IMG/VR virus record: IMGVR_UViG_3300035698_011135
Coordinates: 1 to 22,511 of that record
Direction: 5' to 3' (one strand)
Source of the DNA: a virus
DNA: 22,511 nucleotides
Every line of letters begins with the position of its first letter. Within the stretch, counting starts at the first letter, position 1. Under the pieces are notes generated by a model, which did no database searches, was not told the origin of the DNA, and saw only the letters and a list, made by a program, of their open reading frames with translations. This document shows positions 4,737 to 12,331 of this stretch, in pieces. The translations under genes and the position numbers were made by a program.

Positions 4737-5200
4737 CCGGGTTGTGGAGTGACTATTCGGCATCGGTCATTGCGGAGCGGCTTGGCAGGACCCGAAACTC
4801 AGTCATGGGAAAAGCCAAAAGGCTTGGTCTGCCGGCGAAGGGCGGACACGTAAAGGGTGGGCCGCGTTCCGGTAGGAGAAATCTCGACCCAAAGCCCCAC
4901 CGCCCGCCGAGGGCTGTTCGAGGGTTTGCTGTGGACAAGATCAGGACCGCACGCACACACAGCATCATGCTGACCAAGCCAGCGCTGCCTAGCCGGGCGC
5001 CTGTCCGGCACGAGATGGTTGGTCTGGCTGAGAAGGAGCACCGCTGCCTGAGCATCTCATCACTTGGAGCAAAGCACTGCCGGTGGGTGATTGGCAGCAC
5101 GTCCGGCGCCGATACCGTATATTGCGCGGATGACACGTGCGACGGGACATCGTGGTGCGAGTGGCACCTGCAGAAGGTGGTGCGTGTTATTTCCGTTTGA
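4685..5200 (+). CDS. gcrA: GcrA-family cell cycle regulator
   Basis: Predicted product of 171 residues, a usual GcrA length. The N-terminal domain has the GcrA signature: VEWTDKAIKTLTGLWSDYSA, then SVIAERLGRTRNSVMGKAKR (about residues 8-48). A basic Pro/Arg-rich linker follows, then the conserved C-terminal half: GAKHCRWVIG (near residue 131), TVYCADD and SWCEWHLQKV with its cysteines. In Caulobacter GcrA works with sigma70 RNA polymerase at promoters methylated at GANTC by CcrM. A phage copy could redirect host polymerase to phage or S-phase promoters. The ATG at 4685 has GAGAGG ahead. It lies directly before the terminase, where many phages have the small terminase. Confidence 0.9.
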   Translation: MGHTRKVEWTDKAIKTLTGLWSDYSASVIAERLGRTRNSVMGKAKRLGLPAKGGHVKGGPRSGRRNLDPKPHRPPRAVRGFAVDKIRTARTHSIMLTKPALPSRAPVRHEMVGLAEKEHRCLSISSLGAKHCRWVIGSTSGADTVYCADDTCDGTSWCEWHLQKVVRVISV

Positions 5201-5225
5201 TAGTCGTTTAAACACTACCTATACC
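5197..5225 (+). promoter_or_regulatory. Terminase promoter with GTTTAAAC (copy 2) in the spacer
   Basis: TTGATA (5197-5202), a 17-base spacer and TATACC (5220-5225) form a good sigma70-type promoter beginning inside the last codons of gcrA. GTTTAAAC occupies 5206-5213 in the spacer, a classic repressor position. Transcription would start around 5232-5233, at or next to the ATG, so the message would be leaderless. The lack of any ribosome-binding site before the terminase supports this. Confidence 0.65.
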
Positions 5226-5232
5226 TTTGCGT

Positions 5233-8175
5233 ATGATCAGCGCAGAGGCACTTGGGTTGAACCTCAATATCTCGACTGAGGAAATCGCCAGTCTTCCCCT
5301 CGACGAGCAACGGCAGCTGCTGAAGCTCGTCGAGGAGTATGAAGAGCACATCTCCAAGGAAAAAAGCCACACGCACTTTTTGGATTTTGTCCATGAAGTC
5401 TGGCCCGGCTTTATCCATGGTCGACATCACGAGATCATGGCCGACGCCTTCGAGCGCGTCGCCTCTGGCAAGCTCAAGCGCCTGATCATAAACATGCCCC
5501 CGCGGCACAAACTCGCGGTTGATACTCCAATAGCGACAACCAATGGTTGGAAAACCATGGAGACTGTATCCGAGGGAGATTATGTGTTTTCTCCAAGTGG
5601 CGGGCCAGTTCAAGTTACTGGAAAGTCAGATGTTTATGATGAGGAACTGTACCGCGTTACCCGATCTGACGGGGCTTCAGTGGTATGCGATGGCTCTCAT
5701 TTGTGGACAATAAGGAAGGGAACCCGTCTAAACTGTCCCTTCCGCCCCCAGTCCACATCGACCCTTTATGAGCGTCAGAAGAGGTTGAAAAACTCAAACA
5801 AGGCCCCAAAACTCCCTCGGGTTCACCCTGTCCAATATCCAGACAAAACCCTTCCGGTCCCTCCGTATATTCTGGGAGCATGGCTTGGTGATGGGGCTGC
5901 TTCATGTGGAACGATGGGGGCGCATCCCGATGATGCAGCACACATGCGACGCATGTTTGAGGAGCGTGGCGTTGGGACGACAGATCTATCGACAAAATAT
6001 ATTTTTGGCACACTGGGTCTGATGGTGAAGCTGAGGGACATTGGGGTCCTGAATAACAAGCACATCCCGGCACAATATCTGACAGCTTCAGTTTCTCAGA
6101 GAATGGACCTGCTCCGCGGCCTCATGGATACGGACGGCGATGTGACTGTTAACGGAAAATGCACCTTTAATAATTCGAACAAGGCCCTCATGGAGGGGTT
6201 TGTCGAGGTCCTGCATAGTCTTGGACTTCCGTGCCGGATAACTGAGAGGCAGGGCTCGTACAATGGCATCATTGGTCAGGTTGCATATCGTGCTTCATTC
6301 AAGATGGCCGGAGCTGCTACGCTTCCGCGCAAGGCGGGCCGATGTCGGAATAAAAACGGGAATATGCACTCATCAATTTCCATTGAACGGCTCCTGAAAA
6401 CTGGACCGGTCCAGTGCCTTCAAATCGCCAATAAGGACGGCCTTTTCCTTGCCGGAAGAGGGTATATCTGCACTCACAACACCAAGTCTGAATTTGCCTC
6501 GTGGCTGCTCCCCGCGTGGTATCTCGGGAAGTATCCGGACCGGAAGGTCATTCAGGCATCCCACACCGCCCCTCTGGCTGTCGGCTTCGGCCGCCGGGTC
6601 AAGAACCTTGTGGACAGCGAGGACTACCAAAGGATCTTTGATACGCGACTGGCGGCAGATGCAAAGGCGTCGGGTAAGTGGTCCACCACCGTCGGCGGTG
6701 AGTATTTTGCCATTGGCGTGGGTGGTAACGTGGCCGGTAAGGGCGCCCACGTCTTCATCATCGATGACCCCCATTCCGAACAGGATTACATCGACGGGCA
6801 GTTCAATCCTGAGGTCTGGAAGAAGGTGTACAACTGGTACATGACCGGCCCTCGGCAGCGTCTGCAGCCGGGTGGCGCCATGGTCATCGTCATGTGCATG
6901 ACCGGCGACACCAGCGTGTCGATGGCGGATGGAACAGTGAGGGAGTTGCGGGATATCCGCCCCGGCGACGACGTGTTGACGTATGAAGACGGCGGTCTGT
7001 CCACAGCCAAGATTGCAAATTGGCGGTCAAGTGGTGTAGATGACATATTGAAAATACAAACACTATCTGGCAAGGTTATTCGCGCAAACGGGAGACACCC
7101 GTTTCTCGTCGAGCGCGAAAATGGAGACAGAGAATGGGTGCGACTGGAGAACCTGAAGACGAGCATGCAGCTTGTATCAGTCAGGGCTGCGACAGGCCAT
7201 CAAGATACCTCAGGCATCACCACTGACATCATCATTTCGGTCACACCGGATGGTCGTGATGAGGTGTTCGACGTTGAGGTGGAGCGCACCGAGAATTTCA
7301 TTGCCAACGGTGTGATTAGCCACAACACGCGATGGAACAAGCAGGACCTGACCGGCGCCCTGATCAAGGACTTCATCCAGAAGGAGGGTGCGGAGTGGGA
7401 GGTGATCGAGCTCCCGGCCATCCTTGGCGACGGGCAAATCGGGGATCCGACCCTGTGGCCGGAGTTCTGGGATCCGGAAGAAATCTACAATCTGAAGCGA
7501 GAGCTGCCGATTGGTCCGTGGTCCGCGCAGTACCAGCAGGATCCATCCTCTGAGGAAGCTGCCCTCATCAAGCGGGATCACTGGCAGATCTGGTCTGAGC
7601 CGGAGCCCCCGAAGTGCGAGGCAACGATCATCGCGTGGGACACGGCCTTCACGCAGACGGAGATGTCGAACTATTCGGCCTGCACCACGTGGGGCGTCTT
7701 CAAGCGTGTGGGCGAGGATGGGAAGAAGGTGACCGCCGTCATCTTGCTGGATGCCTTCAAAAATAAATGGGAGTTTCCGGAGCTGAAGGCGGTGGCCTTG
7801 CGACATTACAACGAAAACAAGCCGGACATGTTCCTGATCGAGAAGAAGTCGTCAGGCATCCCGCTCGTGCAGGAGTTGAGGAAGATCGGCATCCCGGTTC
7901 AGGAGTATGTCCCCTCTCGTGGACAAGACAAGATATCGCGTGTAAACTCCATCACTGACCTGTTCGCATCCGGGTGCGTCTATGCGCCGGAGACGAAGTG
8001 GGCCGAAGAAGTGATCGAGGAATGCGCGGCGTTCCCGACCGGCGAGAATGATGACTACGTCGACAGCATGTCGCTGGCCTTGATGCGGTTCCGTCAGGGT
8101 GGTTGGATCGGCGTTCCGAGTGATGAGGACTGGGACGAGAGCCCACCTCTGCGCAGGCGAGAGCCTTTCTATTGA
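5233..8175 (+). CDS. terL: Terminase large subunit precursor with two inteins
   Basis: The precursor is 980 residues from the ATG at 5233 (a TTG at 5227 is possible). Removing inteins of 324 and 144 residues leaves 512, the usual size of this DNA-packaging motor. Extein motifs: MPPRH joined to TKSEFASW (Walker A-like loop, split by intein 1), HVFIIDDP (Walker B, codons near 6763), GGAMVIVM joined to TRWNKQDLTG (coupling motif, split by intein 2), then the RNase H-like nuclease with AWDTAF (Asp codon 7639), LIEKKSSG and DDYVDSMSLAL. The enzyme cuts concatemers and pumps DNA into the prohead through the portal encoded next. No ribosome site precedes the start. Without splicing of both inteins the ATPase would be dead. 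Confidence 0.93.
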   Translation: MISAEALGLNLNISTEEIASLPLDEQRQLLKLVEEYEEHISKEKSHTHFLDFVHEVWPGFIHGRHHEIMADAFERVASGKLKRLIINMPPRHKLAVDTPIATTNGWKTMETVSEGDYVFSPSGGPVQVTGKSDVYDEELYRVTRSDGASVVCDGSHLWTIRKGTRLNCPFRPQSTSTLYERQKRLKNSNKAPKLPRVHPVQYPDKTLPVPPYILGAWLGDGAASCGTMGAHPDDAAHMRRMFEERGVGTTDLSTKYIFGTLGLMVKLRDIGVLNNKHIPAQYLTASVSQRMDLLRGLMDTDGDVTVNGKCTFNNSNKALMEGFVEVLHSLGLPCRITERQGSYNGIIGQVAYRASFKMAGAATLPRKAGRCRNKNGNMHSSISIERLLKTGPVQCLQIANKDGLFLAGRGYICTHNTKSEFASWLLPAWYLGKYPDRKVIQASHTAPLAVGFGRRVKNLVDSEDYQRIFDTRLAADAKASGKWSTTVGGEYFAIGVGGNVAGKGAHVFIIDDPHSEQDYIDGQFNPEVWKKVYNWYMTGPRQRLQPGGAMVIVMCMTGDTSVSMADGTVRELRDIRPGDDVLTYEDGGLSTAKIANWRSSGVDDILKIQTLSGKVIRANGRHPFLVERENGDREWVRLENLKTSMQLVSVRAATGHQDTSGITTDIIISVTPDGRDEVFDVEVERTENFIANGVISHNTRWNKQDLTGALIKDFIQKEGAEWEVIELPAILGDGQIGDPTLWPEFWDPEEIYNLKRELPIGPWSAQYQQDPSSEEAALIKRDHWQIWSEPEPPKCEATIIAWDTAFTQTEMSNYSACTTWGVFKRVGEDGKKVTAVILLDAFKNKWEFPELKAVALRHYNENKPDMFLIEKKSSGIPLVQELRKIGIPVQEYVPSRGQDKISRVNSITDLFASGCVYAPETKWAEEVIEECAAFPTGENDDYVDSMSLALMRFRQGGWIGVPSDEDWDESPPLRRREPFY
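5509..6480 (+). other. Intein 1: class 3 (Trp-Cys-Thr) intein with LAGLIDADG endonuclease
   Basis: 324 residues between PPRH and TKSE. The first residue is Lys, not Cys, Ser or Ala. The class 3 triad is present: Trp66 in DGSHLW (block B, codon 5704), Cys303 in VQCLQI (block F position 4, codon 6415) and Thr322 in CTHN (block G position 5). The intein ends His-Asn before Thr+1. In class 3 inteins the block F Cys attacks the N-terminal splice junction directly. The centre holds two dodecapeptides, ILGAWLGDGA (residues 121-130) and LLRGLMDTDG (201-210), so a homing endonuclease is present and looks intact. Codons are visibly more AT-rich than the flanking exteins, consistent with recent arrival. 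Confidence 0.9.
6895..7326 (+). other. Intein 2: class 1 mini-intein
   Basis: 144 residues splitting the motif MVIVM/TRW. It begins CMTGDTSVSMADGT (Cys1, block A), has RANGRHPFLV (block B, with Asn where Thr is usual in TxxH), a block F region DEVFDVEVERTENFIANG, and ends GVISHN before Thr+1. It is too short for an endonuclease and none of the LAGLIDADG motifs appear, so it is a mini-intein that must have lost or never carried homing. Splicing should follow the standard Cys1-Thr+1 route. Confidence 0.9.
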
Positions 8176-8185
8176 GGATCAGGTA

Positions 8186-10579
8186 ATGGCAGGCCCACAC
8201 GACATGGACATCGAGAACACCACCCTTAGACCGAACGGTGGACCGGTGCCGTTCCCGGAGGACGACGACCCGGTGGAGTTCACCATTCTCGACGATGACG
8301 GGAATGAGATGGAAGAGGAAGACATTCTTCCGCCACCGGAGTTTTCCAGCAATCTGGCTGAGTATCTCGGGGATAGTGAGTTGGCCAGCATCGCGTCGAC
8401 GCTGATTGTCGACGTTGAAGACGACATGATGAGCCGCCGGGAATGGCTGGAGAGCTACGAGGATGGCTTGGCCCTGCTGGGGTTCCAGTCCGAAGACCGG
8501 ACCACCCCATGGGAGGGGGCGTGCGGTGTCTTCCACCCCCTGATGGCCGAGGCGGTCATCCGCTTCCAAGCCCAGACGATCATGGAAATCTTCCCGGCAT
8601 CCGGGCCTGCCAAGACCAAGATCATCGGCAAGGAAACGCCCGACAAGCAGAAGCAGGGCGAGCGTGTTCAGGACGAGCTGAATTATTTTGCCACCGAGAA
8701 GATGACGGAGTATCGGCCGGAAACGGAGAAGCTCCTGTTCAACCTTCCTCTCGCCGGCTCAGCCTTCAAGAAGATCTATTTCGACCCACTGAAGGGGCGG
8801 CCGACCGGCCTGTTTGTCCCCGCTGAGGACTTCATCGCTCCGTATGGGGCATCAGACCTTCAGACATGCCCGCGATACACGCACCGCATGCGCAAGTACC
8901 CGAATGAGATCCGCAAGATGATGCGGTCCGGGTTTTACGTGGACATGGACATCACGTCCGCGCACCCAATTCGCAGCGAAACAGACGCCGCCAAGGATGA
9001 AACAACCGGGGATACCCCTTCTGTCCGGGATGATCGGCACACGCTGTATGAGGTGCACGTCGATCTCGCTCTCGATCTGGATTTAGAAGAGGGCGAGGAC
9101 GACAGCGGTATCGAGCTTCCCTATGTGGTCACCATCGACAAGGACAGCGGGGAGATCCTCGCCATCTATAGAAACTGGAACGAAACCGATCCGCTCCAGC
9201 AGAAGATCATCCACTTCGTTCCCTACCACTACGTGCCCGGCATCGGGTTCTACGGCTTCGGCCTGATCCATCTGATTGGTGGTATTGCCAAGTCATCCAC
9301 GTCGATCCTGCGTCAGCTGGTGGACGCCGGCACCCTGTCCAACCTGCCGGGCGGTCTCAAGACCCGCGGCATGAAGGTCAAGAATGAGAGTGAGCCCATC
9401 GAGCCGGGTGAGTTCAGGGACGTCGATGTGCCGGCTGGTACCATCCGGGACAACATCGCGTTTCTGCCCTACAAGGAGCCATCGGCCACCCTGTATCAGC
9501 TGCTGACCAATATGGTCGACGAGGGCCGGCGCCTTGGGTCCATGGCGGACATCAAGGCCACGGACATGTCGGCGCAGGCGCCGGTAGGCACCACGATTGC
9601 CCTGATCGAAAAAGCAGCGAAGCTCATCACGGCCGTCCATGCCCGCACACACGCGAGCATGAAGATGGAGCTCAAGATCCTCGGCTCCATCATCGCCAAT
9701 GACATGCCTCCCGAGTATGAATACGAGCAGCATGACGGTCAGTTCGACCGGCGGAAAGACTTCGGCCCACCGGTCTCGATCCTCCCGGTCTCGGATCCCA
9801 ATGCGTCGTCTCTGGCGCAGCGTGTCGTGCAGCACCAAGCGGCCATGCAGCTCGCGGCGCAGGACCCGGACATCTACAACAAGCCGCTCCTCCACCGAAA
9901 GATGCTGGACACCCTCCAGATCAAGGACAGCGACCAGCTGGTCAAGCTGCCCGAGGATATCCGGCCGATGGACCCAGTCACGGAGAACATGGCGATCCTG
10001 ACCAAGTCTCCGATCAAGGCATTCATGGAGCAGGACCATGAGGCCCACCTGACGGTTCATATGAACTTCGCAAACGACCCGAAGATCAAGGCGATGGTCG
10101 GTCAAAGCGCCAATGCCTCAGCTGTTCTGGCGGCCATGGAAGCTCACATCTCCGAACACCTCGGCTATGAATACCGTCGCCGTATGGAGATGAAGATGGG
10201 TGTGCCGTTGCCACCCCCGGGCGACCCACTGCCAATCGAGGTCGACTATGACCTGTCCAAGCTTCTGGCGTCGGCCAGCGCCAAGGTGGTCAAGCAGAGT
10301 GCGGAAGAGCACGAAAAAGAGATGGCGTCCGAAGCCCTCAAGGACCCAGTCCTGCAGCTTCAGCTGCGCGAGCAGGACCTTGCGGATCGTGAGTTCGAGC
10401 ATGAGGCCACGGTTGATGAGGCCAAACTCGAGATTGAGCGGGATGAGCTCAAGCTCAAGGAAAAGAAGCTGGAGCTGGATGAAATGATTGCCGGCGCCAA
10501 GATCAAGAAGGACGCCACAGACAGCGTCATAAAGGAGAAGCAGGCGAGTGGACGCAGAAACCCTAAGACATCTTCTTAA
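8186..10579 (+). CDS. Portal protein
   Basis: Predicted product of 797 residues. The ATG at 8186 is ten bases after the terminase stop, with GAGGATCAGG before it; upstream in-frame starts lie inside terL. Position after terL, length and sequence (SRREWLESYEDGLALLGF, FHPLMAEAVIRFQAQTIMEI, LLFNLPLAGSAFKKIYFD) fit the large portal proteins of podoviruses, the dodecameric ring through which DNA enters and leaves. The N-terminal 70 residues are acidic and probably disordered. The last 110 are a charged, helical, coiled-coil-like region (REQDLADREFEHEATVDEAK onward), which may form the barrel or bind internal proteins. P22-type versus SU10-type affinity cannot be settled from reading. Confidence 0.85.
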   Translation: MAGPHDMDIENTTLRPNGGPVPFPEDDDPVEFTILDDDGNEMEEEDILPPPEFSSNLAEYLGDSELASIASTLIVDVEDDMMSRREWLESYEDGLALLGFQSEDRTTPWEGACGVFHPLMAEAVIRFQAQTIMEIFPASGPAKTKIIGKETPDKQKQGERVQDELNYFATEKMTEYRPETEKLLFNLPLAGSAFKKIYFDPLKGRPTGLFVPAEDFIAPYGASDLQTCPRYTHRMRKYPNEIRKMMRSGFYVDMDITSAHPIRSETDAAKDETTGDTPSVRDDRHTLYEVHVDLALDLDLEEGEDDSGIELPYVVTIDKDSGEILAIYRNWNETDPLQQKIIHFVPYHYVPGIGFYGFGLIHLIGGIAKSSTSILRQLVDAGTLSNLPGGLKTRGMKVKNESEPIEPGEFRDVDVPAGTIRDNIAFLPYKEPSATLYQLLTNMVDEGRRLGSMADIKATDMSAQAPVGTTIALIEKAAKLITAVHARTHASMKMELKILGSIIANDMPPEYEYEQHDGQFDRRKDFGPPVSILPVSDPNASSLAQRVVQHQAAMQLAAQDPDIYNKPLLHRKMLDTLQIKDSDQLVKLPEDIRPMDPVTENMAILTKSPIKAFMEQDHEAHLTVHMNFANDPKIKAMVGQSANASAVLAAMEAHISEHLGYEYRRRMEMKMGVPLPPPGDPLPIEVDYDLSKLLASASAKVVKQSAEEHEKEMASEALKDPVLQLQLREQDLADREFEHEATVDEAKLEIERDELKLKEKKLELDEMIAGAKIKKDATDSVIKEKQASGRRNPKTSS

Positions 10580-10766
10580 GCGCTATCACGAGCGTTACGA
10601 GGAGATCAAGGACATCAGCATCATGGGCGGCACTGAGCAGGAATATCAAGTTGCCTGCGGGAAGGCTGCTGCCTTCAAGGAGATGTCCGATCAGATCGAT
10701 GAGTGGCTGGAGACCATGTCTCGAGACACCACCAAGGAAGGCAAGGGAAAGAAGGGGCCCTACTGA
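10548..10766 (+). CDS. Hypothetical protein, 72 aa, overlapping portal
   Basis: A GTG start at 10548 lies inside the portal gene with AAGGAG nine bases before it. The product is helical and charged (LRHLLKRYHERYEEIKDI, KEMSDQIDEWLETMS) with a basic tail KEGKGKKGPY. No family recognised. Translational coupling to the portal suggests a structural or assembly role. It ends at the promoter region at 10767. Confidence 0.5.
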   Translation: MDAETLRHLLKRYHERYEEIKDISIMGGTEQEYQVACGKAAAFKEMSDQIDEWLETMSRDTTKEGKGKKGPY

Positions 10767-10769
10767 CCC

Positions 10770-10810
10770 GTTTAAACGCATTTGACAGTTGGTTTAAACG
10801 TGCCTAGTGT
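10770..10810 (+). promoter_or_regulatory. Head-operon promoter with paired GTTTAAAC operators (copies 3 and 4)
   Basis: TTGACA (10782-10787), 17 bases and TAGTGT (10805-10810) form a sigma70-type promoter for the co-chaperonin and capsid genes. GTTTAAAC at 10792-10799 sits in the spacer as in the terminase promoter; a second copy at 10770-10777 lies 22 bp upstream, about two helical turns, so both face the same side of the DNA. The 75-base leader carries a hairpin (CGTGGG with CCCGCG, about 10856-10873) just before the AAAGGAGA ribosome site, which could modulate translation. Confidence 0.7.
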
Positions 10811-10885
10811 CTCCGCCATCACCTTATTGGTTGTTAGTGGCGCGCCCGGAAGGGCCGTGGGATTTTCCCCGCGAAAGGAGACAGC

Positions 10886-11359
10886 ATGGCTGCCTACAAT
10901 ACCGACGAGGCGCGTTCGCGTGCCGAAGAGGCCAAACGTACCGCCTCGACCCTACCGAGGCCATCAGGGTACAAGATCCTGATCGCCCTCGCCGAGCTCG
11001 AAGAAAAGACCGAGGGCTCCGTATTCCTCCCCGATCAGTACCGACAGAAAGAGCAGGCCGCCAGCGTGCTTGGGTTTGTCGTTGAGCTGGGCCCGGACGC
11101 CTACAGGCGCAAGGACAAGTTCCCGACCGGCCCATGGTGCAAGGACGGCGACTGGGTTCTCCTGAGCCCGTATGCCGGCGTACGCATCACGATCTTCGGC
11201 AAGGAGTTCCGTCTCGTGAACGACGACGTGATCGAAGCCGTCATCGAAAACCCGATGGGTATTGGTCGGTCCGGTATGGCTCAAACCAAGGGGTCTCCCA
11301 TCAAGAAGCCGTCGCTTCTGGAGACCACGGCACTGACGGAGGACGCTCACAATGGCTAA
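10886..11359 (+). CDS. GroES-like co-chaperonin
   Basis: Predicted product of 157 residues, of which about 25-115 match Cpn10: GYKILIALAELEEKTEGSVF, then LPDQYRQKEQAASVLGFVVE, LGPDAY, GDWVLLSPYAGVRI and RLVNDDVIEAVI. These correspond to the GroES beta-barrel with a mobile loop after EEKTEG. The N-terminal 25 residues and a 40-residue C-terminal tail are extra. Like T4 gp31, such proteins can cap host GroEL to help fold the capsid protein, and the gene leads the head operon. Ribosome site AAAGGAGACAGC. An in-frame fold match is clear; partner and substrate are inferred. Confidence 0.85.
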   Translation: MAAYNTDEARSRAEEAKRTASTLPRPSGYKILIALAELEEKTEGSVFLPDQYRQKEQAASVLGFVVELGPDAYRRKDKFPTGPWCKDGDWVLLSPYAGVRITIFGKEFRLVNDDVIEAVIENPMGIGRSGMAQTKGSPIKKPSLLETTALTEDAHNG

Positions 11360-12326
11360 GAATCAGGAAGAAGCTGACGAGTTGGACATCGACGTAATCG
11401 ATGACGATGACGAGGATGGCATTGAAGAGCCGGATATCGAGATCGTCGATGACACCCCGGAGGCGGACCGCGGCAAGCGGCTGCGCGCCGACGGTGACAA
11501 GCCGGACATCCCGACTGACGACGACATTGCCCGGTATGGCAAGCGCGCCGGCGACCGGATCAAGACGCTGAAGTATGAGTACCATACCGAGCGCCGGACC
11601 CGGGAGGCACAGGGGCGTGAGCGAGACGAGGCCGTCAACTTCGCAAAACGCCAGATGGAGGAGAACGCGCGGCTCAAGGCGGCGCTCCAGCAGGGCGAGG
11701 TTCAGCTGGTCAGCCAGTCCAAGACCGGCGCCGAAGCGTCCCTCCGGGCAGCCGAGGGAGAATACCGCAGAGCCTATGAAGAAGGCGATGCAGAAAAAAT
11801 GCTTGACGCGCAGAAAAAGATCGCGCAAGCTACAGTCAGTTTAAACGCTGTGGCAACCTATCGGCCCCAGTACCAGCGGCCAGCGCAAAACTCGCAGCAG
11901 CCGGTACAGACCGCACCCCAGCCCCAGCGTTCGCAGGAAGCCCCTGCGCAACCGCGAACCAGCGACAAGACGTCTGATTGGCTGAGACGAAATAGCTGGT
12001 ACGGCAAAGACCCTGAAATGACGCGCTATGCGCAAGGGGTCGACGAGCGACTAAGGTTCCAAGACGGTGTCGACCCCTCGGTCGATGAAGACCGTTACTG
12101 GAAGGAAGTCGACACCGCCGTGCGGAAAACCTTCCCCGAGAGATTTCCCGGGAGCGAAAAGCCACGGGGACGATCTATCGTCGCCGGTGCCTCACGCACT
12201 CCAAGTGCGCGCTCCAGCAAGGTCACACTCACCCAAAGCGAGGTGGGCTTGGCCAAGCGTATGAACCTCACGACCGAGCAGTATGCCCGGTCAAAGCGTG
12301 ATTATCTGATGAAACACGGGGATTAA
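11352..12326 (+). CDS. Putative scaffolding protein
   Basis: Predicted product of 324 residues. The first 55 are extremely acidic (DIDVIDDDDEDGIEEPDI). Residues 65-165 are charged and helical, suiting a coiled coil (EYHTERRTREAQGRERDEAV). A Gln/Pro-rich linker follows (about 175-205), then a basic C-terminal part ending RSKRDYLMKHGD. The plan and position between portal and major capsid genes match phage scaffolds, which fill the prohead and leave before packaging; no direct sequence signature proves it. It overlaps the GroES-like gene by 8 bases. It contains GTTTAAAC copy 5, and a rare GANTC site (11360-11364) just after the ATG. Confidence 0.6.
   Translation: MAKNQEEADELDIDVIDDDDEDGIEEPDIEIVDDTPEADRGKRLRADGDKPDIPTDDDIARYGKRAGDRIKTLKYEYHTERRTREAQGRERDEAVNFAKRQMEENARLKAALQQGEVQLVSQSKTGAEASLRAAEGEYRRAYEEGDAEKMLDAQKKIAQATVSLNAVATYRPQYQRPAQNSQQPVQTAPQPQRSQEAPAQPRTSDKTSDWLRRNSWYGKDPEMTRYAQGVDERLRFQDGVDPSVDEDRYWKEVDTAVRKTFPERFPGSEKPRGRSIVAGASRTPSARSSKVTLTQSEVGLAKRMNLTTEQYARSKRDYLMKHGD
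11839..11846. promoter_or_regulatory. GTTTAAAC palindrome, copy 5
   Basis: Perfect copy inside the putative scaffold gene, read as AGT TTA AAC (Ser-Leu-Asn). TTA is a conspicuously rare leucine codon in this GC-rich sequence, so the DNA word rather than the peptide may be under selection. No -35/-10 boxes flank it. Confidence 0.5.
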
Positions 12327-12331
12327 GGGTC

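Noticed and set aside
5401-8175. Terminase as a broken or chimeric pseudogene
   Set aside because: The apparent foreign inserts have intact intein splice motifs and exteins rejoin precisely at conserved motifs, so the gene should yield a normal protein.
8099-8185. Upstream extension of the portal gene
   Set aside because: It lies inside the terminase coding frame. The ATG at 8186 has a ribosome site and starts after the terminase stop.
9293-10105. 270-codon open frame on the - strand
   Set aside because: It is the complement of the portal gene. The Arg/Val/His-rich text is typical of antisense frames in GC-rich coding DNA.
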